From the NCBI GenBank assembly GCA_040880025.1, contig JBBDJD010000009.1, forward strand, positions 1 through 64,000: 64,000 nt of DNA, written 5' to 3'. The first letter of the stretch is position 1. Each line of letters starts with the position of its first letter. This document shows positions 34,512-42,148 of the stretch, in pieces. A program made the translations under genes and the position numbers. The DNA comes from RCIO01 sp040880025 (GTDB lineage Bacteria; Pseudomonadota; Alphaproteobacteria; Rhizobiales; Rhizobiaceae). Under the pieces are notes generated by a model that was given only the letters and a program-made list of their open reading frames with translations, had not been told where the DNA came from and searched no databases.

Positions 34512-34542
34512 TTCACTAGTTAAGTTTATCGGCGCTTGTCAA
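34512..34542 (-). promoter_or_regulatory. hpaF operon promoter with a near-palindrome over the -10
   Basis: On the minus strand TTGACA (34537-34542) is followed by 17 bases and CTAGTG (34514-34519), about 30 bases before the hpaF start. The -35 box is a full consensus. A near-perfect 12-base dyad, TTAACTAGTGAA (34512-34523), sits on the -10. A repressor such as HpaR bound there would block transcription; this binding is inferred only. Confidence 0.5.
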
Positions 34543-34605
34543 GCCGTTCGTGGTGGCGGTCTGCGTCTGACGGGCGCGTAAGCCATGGAATCCTCGAGTC
34601 TGAAG

Positions 34606-35157
34606 TTAGTCGTCAGGTTCTCTGACGGCTGGCGAAAGTGGCGAAGCGTCAATCTTTATTGGTTCGGCGAGGGTCGTTTCGAGTTCGCGCAGCATTCTCT
34701 GCAATTCCGCTAGCTTCTCCGCGCCGTAGCGGCGGGTGATTTCTGCGTAGATCGCTTCCGAATGGTCTCCGGCCAGCTTGATGAGCCGGCTGCCCTCCTC
34801 GCTGATGGATATGATGCCGCGTCGCATGTCTTGCTCGGAGGTGCGGCGATGGATAAGGCGCCGTTCCTCGAGATCCTTCAGCATGCGCGACAGCGATGGC
34901 GGAAGAAGGAAGGTCGCGTCCGCGAGCGCCATCACTTCAATGCTCTCCACGCTCGTCAGGGCCCGCAGGACACGCCATTGCTGTTCGGTGATGCCGTAGA
35001 ATTGCAAATGCGGTCTAAAATGATGCATCACCGCTTCCCGCGCCTTGAGGAGCGACATCGGGAGGGAACGTGAGAAATCGCGCAGGCGCGCGCGCGATCC
35101 CCCTTTCACCGTGTCAGTTCCCGCGTTCCGGTGTTCTTCGCCGTTGCTGTGGTTCAT
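34606..35157 (-). CDS. hpaR: HpaR, MarR-family regulator of homoprotocatechuate degradation
   Basis: MarR-type repressor of 183 residues. The N-terminal helix RDFSRSLPMSLLKAREAVMH leads to the HTH: HLQFYGITEQQWRVLRALTS, then SIEVMALADATFLLPPSLSR and MLKDLEERRLIHRRTSEQD, with the wing RRGIISISEEG. The RSLPMSLLKARE and GITEQQWRVLRAL text is characteristic of HpaR. Start ATG 35157 follows GGAGGCAG; an ATG 27 bases upstream is less well placed. It is upstream of hpaF on the same strand, with 120 bases between that include the operon promoter. Confidence 0.88.
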   Translation of the reverse strand: MNHSNGEEHRNAGTDTVKGGSRARLRDFSRSLPMSLLKAREAVMHHFRPHLQFYGITEQQWRVLRALTSVESIEVMALADATFLLPPSLSRMLKDLEERRLIHRRTSEQDMRRGIISISEEGSRLIKLAGDHSEAIYAEITRRYGAEKLAELQRMLRELETTLAEPIKIDASPLSPAVREPDD

Positions 35158-35641
35158 GGACTGCCTCCGAAAAGACGATGCCATGATTCATGGCGCAATG
35201 ATAGGTTGCATGTTAACTGGTTTCTTCGGGCCTGGCTCCACCAATGTATTCCCGCGGAAGATACGCAACGCCTGGGCGTGTCTGAAGCGGCCCTCACTGC
35301 GCCACGCATGGCCGCCGAGTGGCAGCTACGTGCCGCGTTGCGACGTTCTGCCATTGATCCCATCGAGTTAATTAACACGAGAAGTAGATTGGCGGAATCC
35401 GCTTCTCCGCAGTCTTTTTCGGATATGAAGTTTCGGATGATGGTCAAATATGCGGGGATGCGGCAATCTGCGATGGCGCATCGGTTTGCCGGGGTCCGTA
35501 CGAAAAGAGCCGCATCGGGACAGTCGAACCGCATGTCAACGCTGTTGGCGCTGACGTTCTGGTTGCTGTTTTGCGGAAAACCTTTCCTGCCGAGTGCGGT
35601 GACCGGATGAGGCAAACAGCTACGATACGAGGAAATTGGAA
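35158..35641. other. 484-base intergenic region between divergent hpaR and the dioxygenase operon
   Basis: Apart from the palindrome at 35181-35193 and the GAGGAAA ribosome site at 35629-35635, I see no recognisable gene. Short open frames exist on both strands but show no family signature or good ribosome site. Base composition is more AT-rich than in the neighbouring genes (for example TTAATTAA near 35370). It presumably holds the promoters of both directions. Confidence 0.5.
35181..35193. promoter_or_regulatory. 13-base palindrome upstream of hpaR
   Basis: CCATGA-T-TCATGG is a perfect inverted repeat centred 30 bases before the hpaR start codon. It is a candidate site for HpaR autoregulation. 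It does not resemble the dyad at 34512-34523, so the two cannot both be taken as HpaR sites without a binding test. Confidence 0.3.
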
Positions 35642-36604
35642 ATGACTGAACCGTGTTTCGACGTTGCCCATCTGGGTCATCTCGAACTGCTGACCGACAA
35701 GTTTGATGAAAGCCTCGATTTCTTCGTAAATGTATACGGGCTGACCGAAAGCGGACGCGAGGGCGACTCTGTCTATCTGCGTGCCTGGGATGACTACGAG
35801 TTCCATTCGCTCAAGCTGACGGCGTCCGAAACCACTGGCATGGCCCATTGCGGCTACCGCACCTCGTCGGAGGCGGCGCTGCACCGGCGTGTGAAGGTAA
35901 TCGAGGAGATGGGGCTGGGCATCGGCTGGACCGAGGGCGATATGGGCCATGGGCCGAGTTATCGTTTCAACAGCCCTGACGGCCACGTCTTCGAGCTCTA
36001 CTGGGAAACGAACAAATACAGGGCGCCGGACAGCGAAAAGCCATCGCTCAAGAACATCGCCCAGCGCTATCACGGGCGAGGCGCCGCCCCGCGCCGTATC
36101 GACCATTTCAACCTGCTGGCCACCGACGTGTCCAAGATCCGCGATTTCATGGTCAAGGCGCTGGGCAGCCGCGTGACCGAGATGATCCAGCTCGACAATG
36201 GGCGCATCGGCGGCTGCTGGTTCACTGTCAACAACAAGGGCTACGACATGGCCTGCACCGAGGATCATTCGGGCGCGCGGGGCCGCTTCCACCACATCAC
36301 CTATGCCGCCGACCACCGCGACGACATATTGCGGGCGGCGGATATCTTCCTTGAGAATGGCGTCTTCATCGAGACCGGACCGCACAAACACGCAATCCAG
36401 GGCACCTTCTTCCTCTATGTCTACGAGCCTGCAGGAAACCGTGTCGAGATCGCCAATGCCGGTGCGCGGCTGGTGCTCGATCCGGACTGGGAGACGGTTG
36501 TCTGGACCGAAGCCGAGCGCAGAAAGGGCCAGGCCTGGGGCCTGAAGACGATCGAGAGTTTCCATACACACGGTACGCCGCCGGTGACGAAAGCCGCGGA
36601 ATAG
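35642..36604 (+). CDS. VOC-fold extradiol dioxygenase (catechol 2,3-dioxygenase-like)
   Basis: Ring-cleavage dioxygenase of 320 residues with two vicinal-oxygen-chelate modules. Module 1 starts HLGHLELLTDKFDESLDFFV. Module 2 carries the metal triad: RRIDHFNLLATDV, RGRFHHITYAAD and NRVEIANAGAR. The downstream EPAGNRVE context matches XylE-type enzymes. ATG 35642 has GAGGAAATTGG upstream. It is the first gene of an operon with galB, galC and galD (10-base gap to galB), which act on 4-oxalomesaconate. This implies that the enzyme may produce 4-oxalomesaconate or a close relative, for example from gallate. That substrate is inferred; a plain catechol dioxygenase is the conservative alternative. 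Confidence 0.85.
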   Translation: MTEPCFDVAHLGHLELLTDKFDESLDFFVNVYGLTESGREGDSVYLRAWDDYEFHSLKLTASETTGMAHCGYRTSSEAALHRRVKVIEEMGLGIGWTEGDMGHGPSYRFNSPDGHVFELYWETNKYRAPDSEKPSLKNIAQRYHGRGAAPRRIDHFNLLATDVSKIRDFMVKALGSRVTEMIQLDNGRIGGCWFTVNNKGYDMACTEDHSGARGRFHHITYAADHRDDILRAADIFLENGVFIETGPHKHAIQGTFFLYVYEPAGNRVEIANAGARLVLDPDWETVVWTEAERRKGQAWGLKTIESFHTHGTPPVTKAAE

Positions 36605-36614
36605 GGGGAACCAT

Positions 36615-37352
36615 ATGGCCGACAGGACAGCGCTGGTCGTCAGCGCGCACTCAGCCGACTTCGTCTGGCGCGCAGGTGGCGCGATCGCGCTGCATGCCAG
36701 CGAGGGCGTGAACGTGACCGTCATATGCTTGAGCTATGGTGAGCGCGGCGAGAGCGCCAAGCTTTGGCGGCAGGATGGCATGACTCTGGATAAGGTGAAG
36801 GCCGAGCGGCAGAAGGAGGCGGAGGCCGCTGCAAAGGCGCTCGGCGTCGCCGACATCCAGTTCTGGGATCTCGGCGACTATCCGATCGAACTCAGCCGGG
36901 ATTCGCTGTTCCAGCTTGCCGATCTGTGCCGCAAGATCCACCCTGCCTTCATGCTCACCCATTCGCGCGAGGACCCCTACAACCGGGATCACCCTCTGGT
37001 CAGCCAGTTCGCCCAGGAGGCGCGCATCGTCGCCCAGGCGCACGGGCACAATCCCGGCGAGCCGGTGCTCGGCGCACCGCCGGTCATGCTGTTCGAACCG
37101 CACCAGCCGGAACAGTGCCGCTGGATGCCCAATACGCTGCTCGACATCACACCGGTGTGGGACAGGAAGCGCGCCGCCATCGAATGCATGGCCGGGCAGG
37201 AGCACCTGTGGGAGTACTACACGCGCGTTGCGCTGCAGCGTGGCGTCCAGGCGGCGCGCAACTCCGACAAGACGATCAAGTACGGCGAGGCCTACGAGGC
37301 TGTGTTCCCGCACGTGGTCGAGACGCTGATACCGACGGAGGGCCGCTCATGA
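36615..37352 (+). CDS. galB: 4-oxalomesaconate hydratase, PIG-L family
   Basis: Zinc-dependent PIG-L/LmbE-fold protein (245 residues). The N-terminal VVSAHSADFVWRAGGAIALH replaces the usual HPDDE of deacetylases with HSADF, the form seen in Pseudomonas GalB. FMLTHSREDPYNRDHPLVSQ supplies the second metal motif. GalB hydrates enol 4-oxalomesaconate to 4-carboxy-4-hydroxy-2-oxoadipate in gallate and protocatechuate 4,5-cleavage. ATG 36615 follows AGGGGGAA. The stop overlaps the galC start (ATGA). Neighbours galC and galD make a deacetylase role unlikely. Confidence 0.88.
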   Translation: MADRTALVVSAHSADFVWRAGGAIALHASEGVNVTVICLSYGERGESAKLWRQDGMTLDKVKAERQKEAEAAAKALGVADIQFWDLGDYPIELSRDSLFQLADLCRKIHPAFMLTHSREDPYNRDHPLVSQFAQEARIVAQAHGHNPGEPVLGAPPVMLFEPHQPEQCRWMPNTLLDITPVWDRKRAAIECMAGQEHLWEYYTRVALQRGVQAARNSDKTIKYGEAYEAVFPHVVETLIPTEGRS

Positions 37353-38020
37353 GCGTGGTTGTCCAGAACATCGAGCGCACGCCGCTCGAGCACGTGGATG
37401 CGCTGGCGAAATCGGGCGTGGCGACCGTGCACGAGGCGCAGGGCCGCACGGGCCTGATGCAGGCCTATATGCGGCCGATCTGGCCTGGCGCGCGCATCGC
37501 GGGCAACGCCGTTACGGTCTCGATCCCGCCCGCCGACAACTGGATGATCCACGTCGCGGTCGAGCAGTGCCGGGAGGGCGACATCCTCGTCGTCGCGCCG
37601 ACATCACCGTCGGACGCAGGCTATTTCGGCGAGTTGCTGGCAACGTCGCTGATACAGCGCGGCGTGCGCGGGCTCATCATCGAGGCTGGCTGCCGCGATG
37701 TGCGTGAACTGAAGGAAATCGGCTTTCCGGTCTGGTCGCGGGCGGTGTCGGCGCAGGGCACGGTCAAGGAAACGCTGGGCGATGTGAACCTGCAGCTGGT
37801 CTGCGCCGGCGCGCTGGTCAATCCGGGCGATGTGATCGTCGCCGACGATGACGGTGTGTGCGTGGTCGCGCGGGAGAAGGCCGCTGGCATCGTCGAGGCG
37901 TCGCACGAGCGCGAGGAAAAGGAGGCGGCGAACCGCGCCCGGTTCCAGAAGGGTGAGCTCGGTCTCGACGTTTATGGCATGCGCGAGAAGCTCGCCGCCA
38001 AGGGCCTGAAATATGTCTGA
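37349..38020 (+). CDS. galC: 4-carboxy-4-hydroxy-2-oxoadipate aldolase
   Basis: RraA-fold class II aldolase (223 residues) that splits CHA to pyruvate and oxaloacetate and usually also decarboxylates oxaloacetate. Motifs: GVATVHEAQGRTGLM near the start, GNAVTVSIPPADNWMIHVAV, and the metal/phosphate region LIIEAGCRDVRELKEIGFPV, followed by NPGDVIVADDDGVCVV. RraA RNase E inhibitors share the fold, but the G-x-x-x-D-x-R-D variant (GCRDVRE) and operon position identify the aldolase. Coupled to galB by ATGA and to galD by an eight-base overlap. Confidence 0.88.
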   Translation: MSVVVQNIERTPLEHVDALAKSGVATVHEAQGRTGLMQAYMRPIWPGARIAGNAVTVSIPPADNWMIHVAVEQCREGDILVVAPTSPSDAGYFGELLATSLIQRGVRGLIIEAGCRDVRELKEIGFPVWSRAVSAQGTVKETLGDVNLQLVCAGALVNPGDVIVADDDGVCVVAREKAAGIVEASHEREEKEAANRARFQKGELGLDVYGMREKLAAKGLKYV

Positions 38021-39137
38021 GACAGCGGCTCCAGCAAAAGTGGCCCCCGGTTTTGTGTCCGGAGCCGCGCTGGAATCAAATAGCGGGCAGGGCGTCCGCT
38101 GCATGTGGATGCGCGGCGGGACCTCGAAGGGCGGCTATTTTCTCGCCGAGGACCTGCCGGCCGACGAGAAGGCGCGTGACGCCTTCCTGCTGCGGGTGAT
38201 GGGCTCCCCCGACTCGCGCCAGATCGACGGCATGGGTGGCTCCGATCCGCTGACCTCCAAGGTGGCTGTGGTAAAGACGTCGGAGCGGCCGGGCGTCAAT
38301 GTCGACTATCTCTTCCTGCAGGTCTTCGTCGACCAGCCGATCGTCACCGGCGCGCAGAACTGCGGCAACATCCTCGCCGCCGTCGGGCCGTTTGCCATCG
38401 AGCGCGGGCTGGTGCCGGTGGCCGGCGCGACGACGCAGGTTCGCATTTTTATGGAAAACACCGGTCAGATCGCCGAGGCGACGATTTCGACGCCCGGCGG
38501 CAAGGTGAACTATGAGGGCGAGGCACACATTGATGGCGTGCCTGGCACGGCCGCCGCTGTACCGATCGTGTTCGAGGACACCGCCGGCTCCACCTGCGGC
38601 GCGCTGTTGCCGACCGGAAACGCGGCGGACGAGATCGACGGCATCGCAGTCACCATGATCGACAACGGCATGCCCTGCGTGGTCATGCGCGCCGCCGACA
38701 TGGGGATCGAAGGCACCGAGGAGCCGAAGGCGCTGGAGGCGAACACGGCGCTGCGCGAGAGACTGGAGGCAATCCGGCTCCAGGCCGGCCCTCTGATGAA
38801 TCTCGGCGATGTCTCGGATAAATCAGTGCCCAAGATGACCATGGTCTCGGCGCCCCTCGCTGGCGGGGCAATATCGACCCGTACTTTCATTCCGCACCGC
38901 TGCCATTCCTCGATAGGCGTTCTCGGTGCCGTCAGCGTGGCGACGGCCTGTTTGCTGCCGGGCAGTCCTGCGCACGATCTGGCCGTCATCCCCGATGGCG
39001 GCGTGAAGACTCTTTCGATCGAGCATCCGACCGGCGAAATGTCGGTGGTTGCGACAATGAAAGGCGTCTCGGTCGAGAAGGTCGCTGTGCTCAGGACCGC
39101 TCGCAAGCTGTTCGACGGCGTCGTGTTCGCGGCATGA
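38013..39137 (+). CDS. galD: 4-oxalomesaconate tautomerase (PrpF family)
   Basis: Diaminopimelate epimerase-fold isomerase of 374 residues that converts keto to enol 4-oxalomesaconate. The PrpF/GalD motif VRCMWMRGGTSKGGYFLAED is near residue 28. QIDGMGGSDPLTSKVAVV, GAQNCGNILAAVGPFAIERG (active-site Cys) and FIPHRCHSSIGVLGAV (second Cys) follow. It is about 15 residues longer at the N-terminus than I expect of Pseudomonas GalD, but MSETAAP has no alternative start before the motif. It completes a set that turns 4-oxalomesaconate into central metabolites. Confidence 0.88.
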   Translation: MSETAAPAKVAPGFVSGAALESNSGQGVRCMWMRGGTSKGGYFLAEDLPADEKARDAFLLRVMGSPDSRQIDGMGGSDPLTSKVAVVKTSERPGVNVDYLFLQVFVDQPIVTGAQNCGNILAAVGPFAIERGLVPVAGATTQVRIFMENTGQIAEATISTPGGKVNYEGEAHIDGVPGTAAAVPIVFEDTAGSTCGALLPTGNAADEIDGIAVTMIDNGMPCVVMRAADMGIEGTEEPKALEANTALRERLEAIRLQAGPLMNLGDVSDKSVPKMTMVSAPLAGGAISTRTFIPHRCHSSIGVLGAVSVATACLLPGSPAHDLAVIPDGGVKTLSIEHPTGEMSVVATMKGVSVEKVAVLRTARKLFDGVVFAA

Positions 39138-39339
39138 ACAGCGCGCCCGATAAGGCGCTGCCAATGTGATGTTCCTGTCGCTCCGCCCGGTCCGGAAGGT
39201 GGACGTACGTTCCCATCCGACCCATGAGGCCGGGCGCAGAAAGACGTCGGGCGGGCGCGGCCGAGCCCGCGACGGCAATACCTAAAAACCGACAAATCTC
39301 CAAAAAGGTTCGTTCACGAAACTGTCGTAAATTGCGACG

Positions 39340-41187
39340 ATGACAGCTGTTGCACTGATAGGTGGCATTCCCTCGGTTGTCCCGGTCCCGCAGGGTGCCA
39401 ATCTTCTGCGGACGGTCATGGAAAATGCGGCTGTCGGCATGATCCTCGCCGGCATTGACGGCAGGACCACCTACGCCAATCGCGCCTTCGCCGAAATGTT
39501 TCGCTGCTCGCCGAATGATTGTCTTGGCATGCATTTGACCGAATTCGTCGACCCGGACGACCGGCAGGCGGCAAGCGCGCAGATATTGCGGCTGATCAGT
39601 GCGGATGTCGAACAATTCCAGGCCGAGGGGCGTCACCTGCGCCTTGACGGCGGCCGATTTTGGGGCCTCTCGTCCGTGTCGCTCCTGCGGCATGATGAAA
39701 CCGGCAATCCGTATTCCCTCGTCGTTCAAATTGTGGACATCGACCGTCAGAAGCGCGCCGAGGCGGCGCTCGCCGAAAGCGAAAGCAGATGGAGCTTCGC
39801 TCTGGAAGGCGCGGGGCAGGGCGTATGGGATCACAACCTGAGAAACCGGACGGCGTTCTTCTCGTCCACCTGGCGCTCGATGCGCGGCTACGGGCCCGAC
39901 GAAGAAGTCGATGGCTCATACGAGGCGTGGATGGGACGCGTGCACCCTGATGACCGGCAGCGAATTGCAGCGGCGACACGGCGTCAGGACTCCGGCGAAC
40001 TGTCCTACAACGAATTCGAATACCGGGAGCGCCATCGCGACGGGCACTGGATCTGGATTCTGAGCCGGGGAAAGCCGGTGGAATGGTTCCCGGATGGCCG
40101 GCCGGCCCGCGTGGTTGGAACGGACACTGATATCTCGTCGCTCAAGGCGACCGAGGCCGCGCTTGCGGAAGAGCGGGAAAAGCTGAGCGTGACCCTTCGG
40201 TCTATCGCTGACGGCGTGCTTTGCGTCGACAGCGACGGAAAGATCACCTTCCTGAATCCCGCAGCCGAGCAGATGACAGGATGGCGCTCAAAGGACGCGA
40301 TAGGCAAGCCGGTCGATGATGTATTTCGACGGTTGGATGAAAACGGCCGCGTCCTCGAAAGCCCCCTATCAATCGACCTGACGACGGGGCGCGACCGTCA
40401 GATCTGTGACAACATGACCTTGATCTCGCGCGCGGGACGGGTGCACGAAATCAGATTGTCGGCCGCCAATCTGGAGCTGTCCCGGACCGAGCGGCTGGGT
40501 GCGGTTTTCGTGTTCCAGGACATCTCCCAGAGTCTCGCCCTGCAGCGGAAACTGGCACACCTCGCAAGCCACGATTCGCTCACTGGCCTGCACAATAGAG
40601 CCGCATTCGAGCGCAGGTTGGAAAAGGTGTTGGACGAGATCGCGTCCACTGGATCGCAGCATGCGCTCTGCTTTGTGGACCTCGACAGGTTCAAGGCCGT
40701 GAACGACGGCGCCGGGCATGCAGCCGGCGATGCTTTACTCCAGGAAGTCGCGCGTACAATTCAGGCAAAACTGCGCGACCAGGATTTTGCCGCCCGGATC
40801 GGCGGAGATGAATTCGCATTCTTGCTGTTCGATTGCGATCAGACGCAGGCCGACAAGGTGGCGAACGATATCGCCAATTCGATTGCCGCCCTGCATGTGG
40901 AACATAATGGCCGGTCCTTCGGCATCGGGACCAGTATTGGGTTGACCGCGATTTCGGGTAACTCGCCCTCCATGAGCAAGCTCATGGAGGAGGCCGACAC
41001 GGCCTGCTACGCGGCCAAGGCCACAGATGATCGCAGCGTCGTCAGCTTTTTCGATCTGCCGAGGTTGGTCGAGGGGGCCGGTTCAGTGTCTCGCGCCCAC
41101 GCGGCGTTCTCGTTCTGGGATCGATGGCACGCTGACGGAGGGTCGGGAGCGCCTGTCCGCAAGCCTGGATGGCGCCGCGCTCGCTAG
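39340..41187 (+). CDS. PAS-domain diguanylate cyclase
   Basis: Cytoplasmic signalling protein of 615 residues that makes cyclic di-GMP. Three PAS units precede the catalytic domain: about 20-130 (MENAAVGMILAGIDGRTTYA), about 145-270 with a PAC tail (IWILSRGKPVEWFPDGRPAR), and about 280-400 (IADGVLCVDSDGKITFLNPA). The GGDEF domain has ARIGGDEFAFLLFD at about 488, intact for catalysis. RDQD five residues before it forms the inhibitory I-site. No EAL domain and no membrane segment. It starts 203 bases after galD on the same strand; ribosome site is weak, and ATG 39418 is an alternative start. Confidence 0.9.
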   Translation: MTAVALIGGIPSVVPVPQGANLLRTVMENAAVGMILAGIDGRTTYANRAFAEMFRCSPNDCLGMHLTEFVDPDDRQAASAQILRLISADVEQFQAEGRHLRLDGGRFWGLSSVSLLRHDETGNPYSLVVQIVDIDRQKRAEAALAESESRWSFALEGAGQGVWDHNLRNRTAFFSSTWRSMRGYGPDEEVDGSYEAWMGRVHPDDRQRIAAATRRQDSGELSYNEFEYRERHRDGHWIWILSRGKPVEWFPDGRPARVVGTDTDISSLKATEAALAEEREKLSVTLRSIADGVLCVDSDGKITFLNPAAEQMTGWRSKDAIGKPVDDVFRRLDENGRVLESPLSIDLTTGRDRQICDNMTLISRAGRVHEIRLSAANLELSRTERLGAVFVFQDISQSLALQRKLAHLASHDSLTGLHNRAAFERRLEKVLDEIASTGSQHALCFVDLDRFKAVNDGAGHAAGDALLQEVARTIQAKLRDQDFAARIGGDEFAFLLFDCDQTQADKVANDIANSIAALHVEHNGRSFGIGTSIGLTAISGNSPSMSKLMEEADTACYAAKATDDRSVVSFFDLPRLVEGAGSVSRAHAAFSFWDRWHADGGSGAPVRKPGWRRAR

Positions 41188-41419
41188 ATAGGGCAGTCAA
41201 TCGCTGCGAAGCATGGCCTGCTCTGTGAAGGCAAATGTATGGCGCCATCGGATCCGTTGCTGCACTTGCCAATGATAGCGGCTATGATGGTTCGATCGTC
41301 ATCGACGCTGGGCAGGGCCGCGAAATGTGCAACACATCCTTATGCTATTCGGCGGCTCTCGCGCTGCCAGCCGATGTCGCGTGGAATGCCCGTCGGCGCA
41401 GGCTTGCCGGCATTGCGCA

Positions 41420-41650
41420 ATGAAGAAGCTGTTCGACCTCAATGATCCGTTCTTCAGGCCATTGTGGCTGCGGATCGCGATCGTGACATTTTCGTTCGGG
41501 TGGGGCCTCTTCGAATTTTCCGCGGGCGCCCCTTCCTGGGGCGTGTTGTTCTGCGGAATAGGCGCTTACGCGTTCTATGGTCTGTTTATCGCCTTCGACC
41601 CCCGCGATTCGAAATCCGACGAGAAAGGTACCGGACCGGGCGATGGCTGA
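41420..41650 (+). CDS. Small membrane protein, DUF3329-like
   Basis: A 76-residue protein: MKKLFDLNDPFFRPLWLRIA, then two hydrophobic helices (IVTFSFGWGLFEFSAGAP and GVLFCGIGAYAFYGLFIAFD) and a charged tail. The N-terminal DLNxPFFRPLWxR pattern is the one I associate with DUF3329-like small proteins of rhizobia (from memory). The start at ATG 41420 fits this motif; upstream in-frame codons do not add recognisable protein. Function unknown, stand-alone gene. Confidence 0.65.
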   Translation: MKKLFDLNDPFFRPLWLRIAIVTFSFGWGLFEFSAGAPSWGVLFCGIGAYAFYGLFIAFDPRDSKSDEKGTGPGDG

Positions 41651-42148
41651 TATGTTGGCCTTAAGGCCGGACGCTGGCCGTATCGCTTGACGCCGGCTGG
41701 TCGCCCTCAATCGTGACGCGAAATGGCTGAGCCGTTCCCACTCCAGGGGTTGATGGCCGCTATCCGGTTGAGCTTTACAGCTATTCATTTCGATGTCGGT
41801 TTGTGACGGCCCCAGCCTCGGTCAAGAGCGAGCGATTCGGTATTTTTGGTCCGATTTCCGCGTTTCAAGGCCGCCGATCGCCGGCAGGAAATGCTTCGAC
41901 GAAGCGATAAATGGTCGGAAACCGTCGCCGGATTTGTCGCGAACAGGCCATGTCCCCGAATGTGAATAAGTCACCGTAGCTTGCCGCTAGGTAGGTGCGT
42001 TGCGTGCGGACCAGACCATCCGATGCGGCATGTCGGTCATGGGGGCGGCCGATCAATTGCTTTGTCGTAAACAATTCAGTCCCCAACGTTCGGCAGCCCG
42101 TTCTGCGATTGTCTGCCGTCCGGATTGGCCAGAGGAGGGAAGCCGACA
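41651..42148. other. 498-base intergenic region before the BCCT gene
   Basis: I see no gene here. Open frames on the minus strand (about 41865-42149) lack a ribosome site and any family signature. The only clear signal is the ribosome site AGAGGAGGGA at 42131-42140 for the BCCT gene. AATTG...CAATT arms around 42055-42076 are too short to interpret. Confidence 0.5.

Noticed and set aside
35154..35615. Minus-strand open frame between hpaR and the dioxygenase
   Set aside because: No ribosome site, no recognisable protein text; treated as intergenic.
36615..37352. N-acetylglucosaminyl deacetylase (PIG-L)
   Set aside because: The HPDDE motif is replaced by HSADF, as in GalB hydratase, and the operon context is catabolic.
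37349..38020. RraA-type RNase E inhibitor
   Set aside because: The fold is shared, but the aldolase-type motif and the place between galB and galD favour CHA aldolase.
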